NCBI RefSeq assembly: GCF_002294725.1
Contig: NZ_NSFT01000006.1
Coordinates: forward strand, 124,001-188,000
Direction: 5' to 3'
Length of the DNA stretch: 64,000 bases
Source of the DNA: Mesorhizobium sp. WSM4313
Lineage (GTDB): Bacteria; Pseudomonadota; Alphaproteobacteria; Rhizobiales; Rhizobiaceae
Shown: in pieces, positions 8,127 through 18,643 of the stretch
How the letters are laid out: each line of letters starts with the position of its first letter
Position numbering within the stretch: the stretch's first letter is position 1
Program-made: the position numbers and the translations under genes
The notes under the pieces: generated by a model
Databases searched by the model: none
Seen by the model: only the letters and a program-made list of their open reading frames with translations
What the model was told of the DNA's origin: nothing

Positions 8127-9169
8127 AGGACAAGCTCCTTGTCCCCGAGCGGCGCGAAATAGGCGTCGATGTCGGCCGTCCGGACCTCATCCAGTCCTGC
8201 CGGTCGCCACTCGGGCTTCGAGCCTTTTTCGATGATGGCGGCGCGGATGCCTTCGTAGAAATCATGGCCGGCAAGCATGCGGTTGAGGATGCGGAACTCC
8301 ATCTTCATGCATTCGTCCATCGACAGTGTCGAGCCGGCGCTGATCTCGCGCCAGGCGACATTTAGGCTGGTCGGCGAACGGGTCTTGATCGTGGCAAGCG
8401 TCCTGGCGACGAAAGCATCGCCGGCGGCGGCCTCCTCGAGGCTGGCGATGATATCGGCAAGCGAGCTTTGCGAAAAATGGCGTGCGATCGAATCCAGGTC
8501 CTGCTGCTCCGTCTCGCGTTTTGCCGGGACGGAGAAATTGCGCAGCTCGGCATCCGGATCGTTGCTGGTCGCCAGCTCGTCGAGCAACCTAGCCTGGTCC
8601 TGCGCCTTGATGGTGTGCGTGGCAAGCCCCGACCAAAGCGCATCGCCGTGGCGGATGCGATTTCCGGTCAGCCCGAGATACATGCCGAAGGAGCCGCCGA
8701 GATCCGGCAGCAAATGGCTGGCGCCGACATCCGGGAAAAAGCCGATGCCGACCTCCGGCATGGCGAACTGCGCGTTTTCGGTCAGCACGCGATGCGAGCC
8801 ATGGAAGGAAATGCCGACGCCGCCGCCCATGACGATGCCGTCGATCAAAGCGATATAAGGTTTTTTGAAGCGCGCGATGCGGGCGTTGAGCCGGTACTCG
8901 TCGGCGAAGAAATCGACCGGAGGTTCGCCGGCGCGGCCGGCCTCGTAGATGTGCAGGATGTCGCCGCCGGCGGAAAACGCCCTGCCCTCGGCCTTGACGA
9001 CGACGACACCGACGCCCGTGTCCTGCTCCCAGGCGTCGAGCGCCCTGCCGAGCGCCTTGACCATGTTGTGCGTGACGGCGTTGAGAGCCTTGGGGCGGGT
9101 CAAAGTGACCACACCCGCTCTGCCCAGCCGCTCGAAGCGGATCTCGTCGCCTCCGCCAAAATCCATCAC
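8123..9169 (-). CDS. 3-hydroxyisobutyryl-CoA hydrolase / enoyl-CoA hydratase family
   Basis: A 348-residue crotonase-fold protein. Oxyanion-hole motifs are AGGD at 67-70 and GGGVG at 115-119; the catalytic pair expected for hydroxyisobutyryl-CoA hydrolases is present as Glu139 and Asp147 in MPEVGIGFFPDVGAS. The C-terminal extension beyond 260 residues (LNVAWREI..., AAIIEKGSKPEWRP) separates it from plain enoyl-CoA hydratases. It would release 3-hydroxyisobutyrate in valine breakdown. It overlaps the following membrane protein gene by four bases. Confidence 0.88.
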   Translation of the reverse strand: MMDFGGGDEIRFERLGRAGVVTLTRPKALNAVTHNMVKALGRALDAWEQDTGVGVVVVKAEGRAFSAGGDILHIYEAGRAGEPPVDFFADEYRLNARIARFKKPYIALIDGIVMGGGVGISFHGSHRVLTENAQFAMPEVGIGFFPDVGASHLLPDLGGSFGMYLGLTGNRIRHGDALWSGLATHTIKAQDQARLLDELATSNDPDAELRNFSVPAKRETEQQDLDSIARHFSQSSLADIIASLEEAAAGDAFVARTLATIKTRSPTSLNVAWREISAGSTLSMDECMKMEFRILNRMLAGHDFYEGIRAAIIEKGSKPEWRPAGLDEVRTADIDAYFAPLGDKELVL

Positions 9170-9343
9170 CAGAGAATCCCTCTCTCCGCCCGCCGGGGGA
9201 GAGAAGTGCTAAAGGCGGCATGGAGACGCGTCAATGGCGGCGGTTACTGGGGAGCGCTCCTTGCGCTGGCGGGCGGCAGCGCCAGATGTTAGGTAACCGG
9301 CAAAGCACTGTGCCCGCGCCCGACAGGTTTCGAGCAGATCGAC

Positions 9344-10156
9344 ATGCCTGGAATTTCCCGCTTCGCGGTTGGATTGGTCGGTCTCCTATGTCTGGGACTG
9401 CCCGTCCGCGCCGCGACAATCGCCGAGCTCTACCAGGCGCAGGCGATCGTCACCGGCACCGGCGAGGCAAATCGCGAGATCGGCTTCAAGGATTGCCTCG
9501 ACAAGGTGCTGGTCAAGGTCTCGGGCGACCAGCGCCTGACGCAGAAGACGGAGATGCTGGCTCTGCGCGACAAGGCGGCCGACTTCGTGCAATCCTTCCG
9601 CTATCACGACCGCCTCGAAGGCATCCCGATCCACGACGAGCAAGGCACGCATGACAGGCCGCATGATCTCACCTGCCTCTACAAGCCAGCTGTCATCGAC
9701 AAGCTGCTGGCGCAACTCGGCAGCAGGCCCTGGCTCGGCGAGCGGCCGCCTATCGCCGTCTTCATGACCGCCGAGCAGGGCTCGCGGCATTTCGTGCTGA
9801 CGGCGGATGAGGACCTGGGCAAGACCATGAGGGAATCCTTCGCCAACGCCACAAGTCCACTGCTGATGCGCATTGTCTTTCCAAAGGCCAGCCAGCTTGG
9901 CGGCCTGGACGAAAGGGCGCTCGCGGCCGCCGATATGGCAAAGCTCGACAAGCTCGCGAAGAAAGCGGGAGCGGCCCGGGCGCTCGCCGGCAGCATCGTG
10001 TGGAGCGACAAGGAGCTTGGCTGGATCGCCGACTGGCGGCTGGACGATCGCGGCAGGACCTATCGCTGGCAGGCGCGCGGCGTCAGCTTCGACGAGGCGT
10101 TCCGTGTGGCGATCAGGGGCGCGGCGCAGATCTTGTCGGGGCACGGGCAGCCGTGA
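9344..10156 (+). CDS. exported DUF2066 protein
   Basis: A 270-residue protein with a signal peptide (SRFAVGLVGLLCLGLPVRAAT). The mature part begins LYQAQAIVTGTGEANREIGF, followed by DCLDKVLVKVSGDQRL, the recognisable DUF2066 pattern. DUF2066 proteins are periplasmic or membrane-associated and have no established biochemical role. It precedes hemB by 82 bases on the same strand, so the two may share a transcript. Start chosen at the ATG before the signal sequence. Confidence 0.85.
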   Translation: MPGISRFAVGLVGLLCLGLPVRAATIAELYQAQAIVTGTGEANREIGFKDCLDKVLVKVSGDQRLTQKTEMLALRDKAADFVQSFRYHDRLEGIPIHDEQGTHDRPHDLTCLYKPAVIDKLLAQLGSRPWLGERPPIAVFMTAEQGSRHFVLTADEDLGKTMRESFANATSPLLMRIVFPKASQLGGLDERALAAADMAKLDKLAKKAGAARALAGSIVWSDKELGWIADWRLDDRGRTYRWQARGVSFDEAFRVAIRGAAQILSGHGQP

Positions 10157-10238
10157 GGCGCGTGCCTGGCACAATCGTGTCGCATTGGTCAGCAGCGGAG
10201 ACGCGTGGTAAAAACCGGCGCAAAAGAGAGTTTCGGCG

Positions 10239-11270
<1,032 letters not shown>

Positions 11271-12045
11271 CCTCGAACGCCCGCTCCGTTTTCGTGCGGG
11301 TAAGCCGCATGATTGGCCGTTCCCTCGTTGGAGACGGCACGCGGACGAAACCCATGCGCTCGAAGGTCGAGACATAGCCGGTGCTTGACGCACTGGGCGA
11401 CAGCTCCGCGTCTATCGGATAGGCCTCCACGGCTGGCGCGCCGCTCTTGAACGCAAGCGCCACCGCACCCTCGATCAATGCGGTGGCGATCCCCCGCCTG
11501 CGATAGCCGATGCGAACATAGAGACAAGACAGCGACCATACCGGCACATCGTCGCCAGCCCTCAGCCGCCAGACCCTGCCCAGATGCGGCAAGGCACTGC
11601 GCGGCGTTATCTGACACCAGCCGACGGCCTTTTCCCTTTCGAACGCAAGCAAACCTGGCGGCGGTCCTCTTTGCACCACCGTCTTGAACGCCGACCGGTT
11701 GCGATCAGCCGGTTGCTTGCGGTAGCCGGCGCCGATGCGCCAGTACATGCACCAGCATCCCGCCGTCGCGCCCTTTTCGCCGAACAGGTCCTCGAGCGCG
11801 GGCCACAACTGCGATGTGAGCACCCGTATGGCAAGCTTCTGATCCTGGGGTCGAGCGGTCATCGCGCAGGCATAACGTACCCTGACCGGAGAAACGCTGT
11901 CACAGATCGCCTCGAGGAACAACCGGGCCGGCAGGATGGCCGATCTGAAAGTCGTCAGCCCGCTGGAATAAACTGCTTGCAATACGCAATCAGTTAAGCT
12001 ATCCCAAAGACTGATTTCGAATTACAACTGGTTTAGGAGGCAGCC

Positions 12046-12690
12046 ATGTCCAAGTTGCGTGTCAACGCTTTCACCTTGTCGCTCGACGGTTACGGCGCCG
12101 GTCCCGACCAAAGCCTCGACACACCGCTCGGCGTCGGTGGCGAAAATCTGCACAAATGGATGATCAAGACCCGCTCCTTCCACCAGATGATCGGCAAGGA
12201 TGGCGGGACCACGGATACAGATAACGAGTTTGCCGTGCGCAGCTTTGAGAATGTCGGCGCGTGGATCCTCGGCCGCAACATGTTCGCGCCGAGCCGCGGC
12301 GAATGGCCGGACGACAAATGGAAAGGCTGGTGGGGCGACAACCCGCCCTATCATGTACCGACTTTCGTGCTGACGCACCACAAACGCGCACCGATCGAGA
12401 TGGAAGGCGGCACGACTTTTTACTTCGTTACTGAGGGCATCCATTCGGCGCTCGAACAGGCGAAGGCAGCGGCCGGCGGCAAGGATGTGCGGGTCGGCGG
12501 CGGCGTCTCGACTGTACGGCAGTATCTGCAGGAGAGCTTGATCGACGAGATGCATCTGGCCATCTCGCCTGTCCTGCTCGGCTCGGGCGAGCATCTGTTC
12601 GCCGGGCTCGACATGCTGAAGCTGGGGTATCAGTGCATGGAACAGGTTGCCACGGCGGATGCCACGCATGTGATGATCGGGCGGGCGTAG
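12046..12690 (+). CDS. dihydrofolate reductase family protein (RibD C-terminal-like)
   Basis: A 214-residue protein of the RibD reductase/DHFR-like fold: N-terminal LRVNAFTLSLDGYGAGP, the central AWILGRNMF...W, PTFVLTHHKR, and the nucleotide-binding VRVGGGVSTVRQYLQ with LIDEMHLAISPVLLGSG near 160-190. It would bind NADPH; stand-alone members have largely unknown substrates. An AGGAGG site lies directly upstream (12032-12037). Its stop is followed within ten bases by a long palindromic repeat. Confidence 0.88.
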   Translation: MSKLRVNAFTLSLDGYGAGPDQSLDTPLGVGGENLHKWMIKTRSFHQMIGKDGGTTDTDNEFAVRSFENVGAWILGRNMFAPSRGEWPDDKWKGWWGDNPPYHVPTFVLTHHKRAPIEMEGGTTFYFVTEGIHSALEQAKAAAGGKDVRVGGGVSTVRQYLQESLIDEMHLAISPVLLGSGEHLFAGLDMLKLGYQCMEQVATADATHVMIGRA

Positions 12691-12697
12691 GCCAGGC

Positions 12698-12868
12698 TTC
12701 TCCTTCTCCCCTTGTGGGAGAAGGTGGCCTCGCGAAGCGAGGTCGGATGAGGGGTGCTCCAGCTTGGCAACGAGCTGGAAATCGTCACCGCCCCATTTCT
12801 TCCAACACCCCTCATCCGTCTCGGCGCTGCGCGCCGATCCACCTTCTCCCACAAGGGGAGAAGGAAAG
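12698..12868. repeat. long intergenic palindromic repeat, copy 1
   Basis: The left arm begins TTCTCCTTCTCCCCTTGTGG with GAGAAGGTGG, then a small hairpin (CCTCGCGAAGCGAGG) and GGATGAGGGGTG. The right arm is its inverse (CACCCCTCATCC, the GGCGCTGCGCGCC hairpin, CCACCTTCTCCC, AAGGGGAGAAGG). About 170 bp in all, between convergent genes. Related copies lie at 28538-28716 and 37953-38153. It resembles the mosaic palindromic elements (RIME/Bru-RS type) of Rhizobiales, though I cannot name the exact class. Confidence 0.8.
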
Positions 12869-12873
12869 ACCCT

Positions 12874-13794
12874 TCAATACTTCTCCGGCACGTAGAGTTC
12901 GCGCGGCAGGACCTGGCGCTCATATTCTGGATTGAAGACGCGCTCCGGCAGCGTGATTTCCTCGTGTGGAACCTCCTCATAGGGCATCTGCTGCAACAGA
13001 TGGTCGATGCAGTTCAGCCGTGCCCGCTTCTTGTCATTGCCCTCGACGATGAACCAGGGCGCTTCCGGAATGTTGGTGCGGGCGAAGGTCTCTTCCTTGG
13101 CCTTGGTGTACTGCTCCCAGCGCACGCGCGACTGCAGGTCCATGGGCGAGAGCTTCCACTGCTTCATCGGATCGTGGATACGCATCAGGAAGCGCATCTG
13201 CTGCTCCTCGTCAGTGATCGAGAACCAGTATTTCACCAGGGTGATTCCGGAGCGGACCAGCATGCGCTCGAATTCGGGCACGTCGCGGAAGAACTCCTCG
13301 ACTTGGTCCCCATTGGCAAAGCCCATCACCCGCTCGACGCCGGAGCGGTTGTACCAGGAGCGGTCGAACAGCACGATCTCGCCGCCCGCGGGCAGATGCG
13401 GCACGTAGCGCTGGAAATACCATTGCGACTTCTCGCGCTCGGTCGGCGCCGGCAATGCCACGACACGGGCGATGCGCGGATTGAGCCGCTGCGTGATGCG
13501 CTTGATGACGCCGCCCTTGCCGGCGGAATCGCGGCCTTCGAAGACCACCACCAGCTTCTTCTTGTGGTAGGCGACCCAGGACTGCAGCTTGATCAGCTCC
13601 GACTGCAGCCTGAGCAGCTCGCGAAAATAGGTCATGCGCTCGATGGAGGGCGGATGCGACTTCTTGTAGATCTTGGCGATCTCGAGCGAGAGCGCCGGCT
13701 CGGACAGCTCCAGTTCATAGTCCTCGTCGAGCGTATCCTCGAGCTCGGCCTCCAGCCAGTCCTTGGCTCCGGAATTCGGTTTCAGTTCATTCAT
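12874..13794 (-). CDS. ppk2: polyphosphate kinase 2
   Basis: A 306-residue PPK2-family enzyme moving phosphate between polyphosphate and nucleotides. The Walker A loop is GRDSAGKGG at 87-95, and the Walker B/lid part is VLFDRSWYNRSGVERVMGF from about 141, followed by the helical RIHDPMKQWKLSPMDL and WFIVEGNDKKRARLN. Length matches the single-domain PPK2 class. It is monocistronic, and its stop lies six bases from a palindromic repeat that separates it from the convergent DHFR-family gene. Confidence 0.95.
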   Translation of the reverse strand: MNELKPNSGAKDWLEAELEDTLDEDYELELSEPALSLEIAKIYKKSHPPSIERMTYFRELLRLQSELIKLQSWVAYHKKKLVVVFEGRDSAGKGGVIKRITQRLNPRIARVVALPAPTEREKSQWYFQRYVPHLPAGGEIVLFDRSWYNRSGVERVMGFANGDQVEEFFRDVPEFERMLVRSGITLVKYWFSITDEEQQMRFLMRIHDPMKQWKLSPMDLQSRVRWEQYTKAKEETFARTNIPEAPWFIVEGNDKKRARLNCIDHLLQQMPYEEVPHEEITLPERVFNPEYERQVLPRELYVPEKY

Positions 13795-14045
13795 CGCGCT
13801 GCTCCGTCTGCCTGTCAGCCATCACCGCTTCGGAAGCCCGGCCGGACACTCCGTAAGCCGACTGAGATACAGAGGCGCAATGACGGTTTTATTGCAATCG
13901 CCCGGCAGCTGCATCGACATGGAAGATATGTGATCGACCCCGTATCGATAGCGGGGCGACAAGCGGCGGGAATTGTCCTACAAATCCCTCGCCTCTTTCC
14001 GGCGCTCGCCACGGCGCTTCTTCAAAACAAATTGCGAGGACCGAC

Positions 14046-15089
14046 ATGGAATACCGCACGCTCGGCCGATCCGGCTTGAAAGTCTCGACATTGACGCTTG
14101 GCACCATGACCTTCGGCGGCACCGGTCCGTTCGCCGCCGTCGGCAATTCGGATCTTTCGGAAGCCAAACGCATCATCGACACCTGCATCGATGCCGGCAT
14201 CAACCTCATCGACACCGCAAATGTCTATTCCAGCGGGTTGTCGGAAGAGATCATCGGCGAGGCGCTTGGCGGCAAGCGCAAGAACGATGTGCTGATCGCC
14301 TCGAAGGCGCGCATGCGTATCGGCACCGGCCCCAATGACGAAGGCCTGTCGCGCCATCATCTGATCCGCGAGTGCGAAAAGAGCCTGAAGCGGCTCAGGA
14401 CCGACGTCATCGATGTCTATTTCGTCCACCAATGGGATGGGCTCACGCCGGTCGAGGAGACGGTCGCGGCGCTCGACACCTTGGTCAATCAGGGCAAGAT
14501 CCGCTATGTCGGCTGCTCCAACTGGTCGGGCTGGCAGGTGATGAAGGCTCTTGCCGTCAGCGACAGCCGCCATCAGGCCCGTTTCATCACTCAGCAGATC
14601 CACTACACGCTGGAAGCGCGCGAGGCCGAATACGAATTGCTGCCGATCTCGGTCGACCAGGGCCTCGGCGTGCTGGTCTGGAGCCCGCTGGCCGGCGGGC
14701 TGCTCTCCGGCAAATACCATCGCGACAGCCCGACCGCGCGCCAGATCGGCGGCTGGACGGAACCGCCGATCCGCGACGAGGATCGCCTGTGGCGCATTGT
14801 CGACGTGCTCAACTTCATCGGCAAGGCACGCGGCGTTTCGGGCGCGCAGGTGGCGCTTGCCTGGCTGCTCGGCCGACCGGCCGTCAGCTCGCTGGTGATC
14901 GGCGCGCGCAACGAGGCGCAGCTCAAGGACAACCTCGCCGCGGCAAGCCTGTCGCTCACCGAGGACGAACGGCAGCGTCTCGACGCCGTCAGCCGGCCGC
15001 CGGTGCTTTATCCCTACTGGCACCAGCAGTTCACGGTCAGGGATCGTTTCGGGCCGGCCGACGAGGTGCTCGACCGCTCTCACGCTTAA
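14046..15089 (+). CDS. aldo/keto reductase
   Basis: A 347-residue NADPH-dependent reductase with the AKR barrel. It starts MEYRTLGRSGLKVS; the catalytic Asp and Tyr are in LIDTANVYSSG (about 54-64), the Lys in VLIASKARM, and the His in VYFVHQWDG. Cofactor-binding IGARNEAQLKDNLAA lies near 280. It resembles the large YajO/Tas-like subgroup with broad carbonyl substrates. A weak GAGGA site precedes the ATG. It converges on the glycosyltransferase gene five bases away. Confidence 0.93.
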   Translation: MEYRTLGRSGLKVSTLTLGTMTFGGTGPFAAVGNSDLSEAKRIIDTCIDAGINLIDTANVYSSGLSEEIIGEALGGKRKNDVLIASKARMRIGTGPNDEGLSRHHLIRECEKSLKRLRTDVIDVYFVHQWDGLTPVEETVAALDTLVNQGKIRYVGCSNWSGWQVMKALAVSDSRHQARFITQQIHYTLEAREAEYELLPISVDQGLGVLVWSPLAGGLLSGKYHRDSPTARQIGGWTEPPIRDEDRLWRIVDVLNFIGKARGVSGAQVALAWLLGRPAVSSLVIGARNEAQLKDNLAAASLSLTEDERQRLDAVSRPPVLYPYWHQQFTVRDRFGPADEVLDRSHA

Positions 15090-15094
15090 AACGC

Positions 15095-16066
15095 TCAGCC
15101 GGCGATAAAGCGCCAGACTTCCGCGTCGGGCTTTATCTGTCCGCTCAGCACGAAATATTTATAAAGGACGAGCAATGAGATCGCCTGCTCGTCCTGCTCA
15201 TTGCCGAATCTGCGGCAATAGGCATTGGCGGCGGCGGTTATCCGTCCCGCCTCGTCGGGATGTTTTTCGAAATAGGCAACCTTGTCGACCAGGTCGGAGA
15301 AATCCGGCTGCAGGGGCACGTAGTGGACGTTGGGCTCGACCTGGGCTTCGGCGAACCAGGTTTCGTAGGTCGGTTCCGGCATGAGGCAAAGTGAATTGGA
15401 GCTCATGATCCATTTCAGATTCGTCGCGACATCATTGCCTTCGAGCGAGACGATGTAGCGATACTGTCGCTGCTGCTCGATGTTCAGGAACGGCTTGCGG
15501 TATCCGTCCGGCGCATCGGCTCTGTGGGAACCCGCATCGCAAATCGGCATGTCGGCGGCTTTTTCGACGAAGCGGGTGCGAATCGGATTGTTGAGATGAC
15601 CGCGCCACACCACCATCGGACGCTTGGCGGCGAAAGACAGGTTGTCGGGGGGCATGTAGAAGTGACGGAACTTGTTCAGCTTCATCAGCACGCCGTTCGC
15701 ATTGTCGTCGCCGATGGGCCGGTCCTTGACGATCCTCGGGAACTCCGGAACCCCGACAACGTCGCCGAATTCGAAATCGATCAGCAGGCCGGGATCGAAA
15801 TAGCGCGCGAATTCCTTGAGGTCGTAATAATACATGCTGGAAGAGGACGGCAGCTTGCCGACGGCTACGGCGTCCGGACTGGGCACGAACGGGTGTTCCA
15901 GCTTGTTGTAGTAGTTCAGCCGCTCGCGAACCGTCTTGCCCGAAAGCATGGCCTGTTCAAGCCGGCTGGCGAGGCGGTCGCGAAACAGGGACTGCGGTGC
16001 GCGGTCGCGCGCGAAATTGCGCGCGTAATAGAACAGCTTTGCGGCGGTTCGAGAGAGTGTGGCCAT
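15095..16066 (-). CDS. glycosyltransferase family 90 (CAP10-like)
   Basis: A 323-residue protein with the GT90 pattern: MYYYDLKEFARYFDPGLLIDFEFGDV early, PMVVWRGHLNN centrally, RYIVSLEGNDVATNLKWIMSSNSL around 205-230, and a terminal helical part with FEKHPDEAGRITAAANAYCRRF. Bacterial members modify lipopolysaccharide or capsule sugars; the acceptor is unknown. It has no signal peptide, so it is cytoplasmic or membrane-peripheral. It stands alone between convergent and divergent neighbours. Confidence 0.85.
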   Translation of the reverse strand: MATLSRTAAKLFYYARNFARDRAPQSLFRDRLASRLEQAMLSGKTVRERLNYYNKLEHPFVPSPDAVAVGKLPSSSSMYYYDLKEFARYFDPGLLIDFEFGDVVGVPEFPRIVKDRPIGDDNANGVLMKLNKFRHFYMPPDNLSFAAKRPMVVWRGHLNNPIRTRFVEKAADMPICDAGSHRADAPDGYRKPFLNIEQQRQYRYIVSLEGNDVATNLKWIMSSNSLCLMPEPTYETWFAEAQVEPNVHYVPLQPDFSDLVDKVAYFEKHPDEAGRITAAANAYCRRFGNEQDEQAISLLVLYKYFVLSGQIKPDAEVWRFIAG

Positions 16067-16165
16067 ACGTCCGCGAGTTCAGCAAGTTCCCCTCGTCTCC
16101 TACAGCATTCTCCCGGCCATGTTGCAAGCCCGCTAATGCAACCCGCGTTGAGTCGACGCTTTCCC

Positions 16166-16831
16166 TCAAGCCGCGACCACGGCAAACCCGCGTGCGCGCA
16201 AACCGCGCCGGTCGTCATGCAATGAGGTGACCAGCCGATCTCGGCTGCCGGCGATGTGAGCGGAAAGCAGCCGCGCCGCTTCATCGGCATCGGCGCTCCT
16301 GACGGCGGCGAGGATGGCATGATGTTCGGCCCAAGCACGGCCGAGCGCCTTCTCATCGCGCACCTCCAGCCAGCGCGCACGCGACAGCCTGGTCATCGCG
16401 TCGCGCACTGCCCTGAGCAGAAACTCGTTGCCGGAAAGCCTTGCCAGTTCGATGTGGAAATCCAGGCCGACGCGATGCCACTCCTCGCGCGGCGTCTCAG
16501 CATCGCAGGAATCGAGCATCGCCGCGATCACGTCGATGCCGCCACGGTCTTCGAACGCCGCCGTGAGGCGAACCGCCGCGACTTCGACCGCCTCGCGGTA
16601 GACGGCGATCTGCCCGAGTTCGGCAAGGTTGATCGGCGCCACCGTCCAGCCGCGGCCGTCGCGGCCGATCAGCCCTTCCGTCTCCAGGCGCAGCAACGCG
16701 GCCCGCACCGGCGTGCGCGACGCGCCGAAGCGGCTCTCGATCCAGCGCTCGGTCAGCCGCTCGCCCGGGCCGATCTCCAAACCGAGGATCATCTCGCGAA
16801 GCTGTCTTTCGACATTTTGCATCTGCGACAT
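16166..16831 (-). CDS. GntR-family (FCD-type) transcriptional regulator
   Basis: About 221 residues from the ATG at 16831 (MSQMQNVERQLREMIL). An N-terminal winged helix (PGERLTERWIESRFGASRTPVRAAL, then LETEGLI) is followed by an all-helical FCD ligand domain with YREAVEVAAVRL, a D...H pair (GLDFHIELARLSGN) and WAEHHAILAAV, the usual metal-binding histidines. The open frame extends upstream across the intergenic operator, so the internal start is preferred. It is divergent from the MFS gene and presumably controls it through the palindrome at 16901-16919. Confidence 0.85.
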   Translation of the reverse strand: MSQMQNVERQLREMILGLEIGPGERLTERWIESRFGASRTPVRAALLRLETEGLIGRDGRGWTVAPINLAELGQIAVYREAVEVAAVRLTAAFEDRGGIDVIAAMLDSCDAETPREEWHRVGLDFHIELARLSGNEFLLRAVRDAMTRLSRARWLEVRDEKALGRAWAEHHAILAAVRSADADEAARLLSAHIAGSRDRLVTSLHDDRRGLRARGFAVVAA

Positions 16832-16900
16832 TTGTCGTCCCGTTTTCCAAGCCGCGTTGACGGCGCTCGCATTGACAGTAGCGAGTGTCAGGTCCATGAC

Positions 16901-16933
16901 GGATACCAGCTTGGTATCCCAAATTGGTATCCG
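16901..16933. promoter_or_regulatory. GntR operator between regulator and MFS gene
   Basis: GGATACCAGCTTGGTATCC (16901-16919) is a perfect 8-base inverted repeat with a 3-base centre, and a third half-site TTGGTATCC follows eight bases later. The half-site fits the TNGTATNC theme of FadR/VanR-type GntR operators. It is 43 bases before the MFS start codon and 70 before the regulator's, so it can serve both. Confidence 0.75.
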
Positions 16934-16961
16934 CAACAACCCCAGCATTGGCACGCATGAC

Positions 16962-18209
16962 ATGACGCCCAAGGAACCCGAACAGAGCGGCTTCAATATC
17001 CATTGGCGACGCAATCTCGCCGTCTGCTTCGCCGGCTCGTTCAGCACGCTTGTCGCCATGACGCTGCTTCTTCCGTTTCTGCCGCTATACGTCGAGCAGC
17101 TCGGCGCCGAAGGCCACGTGGCGATCGTGCAGTGGTCGGGCATCGCCTATGGCGCGACCTTCCTCGCGGCCGCGCTGGTCGCGCCTTTGTGGGGACGGCT
17201 TGGCGACCGCTACGGCCGCAAGCTGATGCTGGTACGCGCTTCGTTCGGCATGGCGATCTGTATGTCGCTGACCGGCATGGTTGAGAGCGTCTGGCAGCTG
17301 GTTCTGCTTCGATTGCTGATCGGTTTTGCCGGCGGTTATTCATCGGGTTCGACGATCCTGGTGGCGATGCAGACGCCCAAGGAGCGCTCCGGCTGGGCGC
17401 TGGGCGTGCTGGCGGCGGGCATCACGGCGGGCTCGCTGGTCGGACCGCTGCTGGGCGGCCTGCTGCCGCCGCTGATCGGCATCCGCGCGACCTTCCTGCT
17501 GTCCGGCGCCGTCATTTTCCTGGCGTTCCTGGCGACGACTTTCCTGATCAAGGAGAACCCGCCGGCGCCCAAGCCCGCCTCGACGACGAAGCCGAAAAGC
17601 GGCTGGTCGCAGATCCCCGACAAGCGGCCGATCGTCGCCATGCTGGCCACCGGCATGCTGCTCGCCTTCGCCACCATGTCGATCGAGCCGATCATCACCG
17701 TCTATGTGCAGCAACTCATCGAGGACCAGAGCAAGGTGACCATGGTCGCAGGCGTCGTCATGTCCGCGGCGGCGCTGGGTACCATCCTGTCCTCGTCCTG
17801 GTTGGGAAAACTCGCCGACCGCGTCGGCCACTGGAACGTCGTGGTCGGTGCGCTGGCGGTCTCGGCATTGCTGCTCATTCCGCAAGCCTACGTCACCAAT
17901 GGCTGGCAATTGATCGGCCTGCGCTTCCTGATGGGCCTGGCGCTGGGCGGACTGTTGCCCTGCATCACCAGCGTCATCCGCCACAATATCCCTGATGGGG
18001 TCGGCGGCAATGTGCTGGGCCTGGCGATCTCGGCGCAATATGTCGGCCAGGTCGCGGGACCGCTGTCCGGCGGCTTCGTCGGCGGACATTTCGGCATGCG
18101 CTCGGTGTTTCTGGGCACAGCGGTGCTGATGGCGCTGGGTGCTGCCTACAACTGGTCTGTCCAGTCGCGCGGGGCGCGGCATATGCTGCTCGAAGCTGGC
18201 GAATCCTAA
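16962..18209 (+). CDS. MFS transporter (multidrug-type)
   Basis: A 415-residue major facilitator with about 12 helices. The loop 2-3 signature is GRLGDRYGRKLML and the second-half equivalent GKLADRVGHWN; motif C-like AAGITAGSLVGPLLGGLLPP in helix 5 points to a drug:H+ antiporter. An ATG at 16962 behind the operator was chosen; an upstream in-frame extension crosses the regulator's promoter. It is divergent from a GntR gene. The substrate is unknown. Confidence 0.9.
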   Translation: MTPKEPEQSGFNIHWRRNLAVCFAGSFSTLVAMTLLLPFLPLYVEQLGAEGHVAIVQWSGIAYGATFLAAALVAPLWGRLGDRYGRKLMLVRASFGMAICMSLTGMVESVWQLVLLRLLIGFAGGYSSGSTILVAMQTPKERSGWALGVLAAGITAGSLVGPLLGGLLPPLIGIRATFLLSGAVIFLAFLATTFLIKENPPAPKPASTTKPKSGWSQIPDKRPIVAMLATGMLLAFATMSIEPIITVYVQQLIEDQSKVTMVAGVVMSAAALGTILSSSWLGKLADRVGHWNVVVGALAVSALLLIPQAYVTNGWQLIGLRFLMGLALGGLLPCITSVIRHNIPDGVGGNVLGLAISAQYVGQVAGPLSGGFVGGHFGMRSVFLGTAVLMALGAAYNWSVQSRGARHMLLEAGES

Positions 18210-18249
18210 ACCGGCGCCTCCACCTCAACCGCAGCATGGAGCATCCAGG

Positions 18250-18624
18250 ATGAGCCTTACTGGGCAAGCATCAGATGGCGGGAGCCGCATCCTCGTGCTG
18301 GCAGCCGGCCTCGTCGGCGCGGCCGGCGTAGCGCTGTCGGCGACGGCGGCGCATCGCGGCGGCGCCTTCACCGGCACGGCGGCCAATTTCCTGCTGATGC
18401 ATGCGCCGGCATTCCTTGCCATCGGCCTTGCCGGCGGCAATCGCTGCCTCAGAATCGCCAGCCTCGTCCTGCTCGCGGGCCTGCTTCTGTTCTGCGGCGA
18501 TCTGCTCGCCCGCGACTTTCTCGGCTCGCGGCTGTTCCCGATGTCGGCGCCGATCGGCGGTACACTTTTGATCGCCGGCTGGGTAGCGATCGCCGTCTCG
18601 GCGCTGTGGCGTCCTCGGCCGTAG
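18250..18624 (+). CDS. DUF423 membrane protein
   Basis: A 124-residue protein with about four hydrophobic helices (ILVLAAGLVGAAGVALSATAAH, FLLMHAPAFLAIGLAG, IASLVLLAGLLLFCGDLL, GGTLLIAGWVAIAVSAL). The invariant-looking FSGDLL-type motif (FCGDLL) and a C-terminal PIGGTLLIAGW identify the DUF423/YgdD family, whose function is not established. Start at the ATG 40 bases after the MFS stop; co-transcription is possible. Confidence 0.87.
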   Translation: MSLTGQASDGGSRILVLAAGLVGAAGVALSATAAHRGGAFTGTAANFLLMHAPAFLAIGLAGGNRCLRIASLVLLAGLLLFCGDLLARDFLGSRLFPMSAPIGGTLLIAGWVAIAVSALWRPRP

Positions 18625-18643
18625 GTATTTCCGGCGAGCGTTT

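Noticed and set aside
14372..15178. 268-codon plus-strand frame within the aldo/keto reductase
   Set aside because: Second frame of a clear AKR gene; low-complexity Arg/Gly-rich translation.
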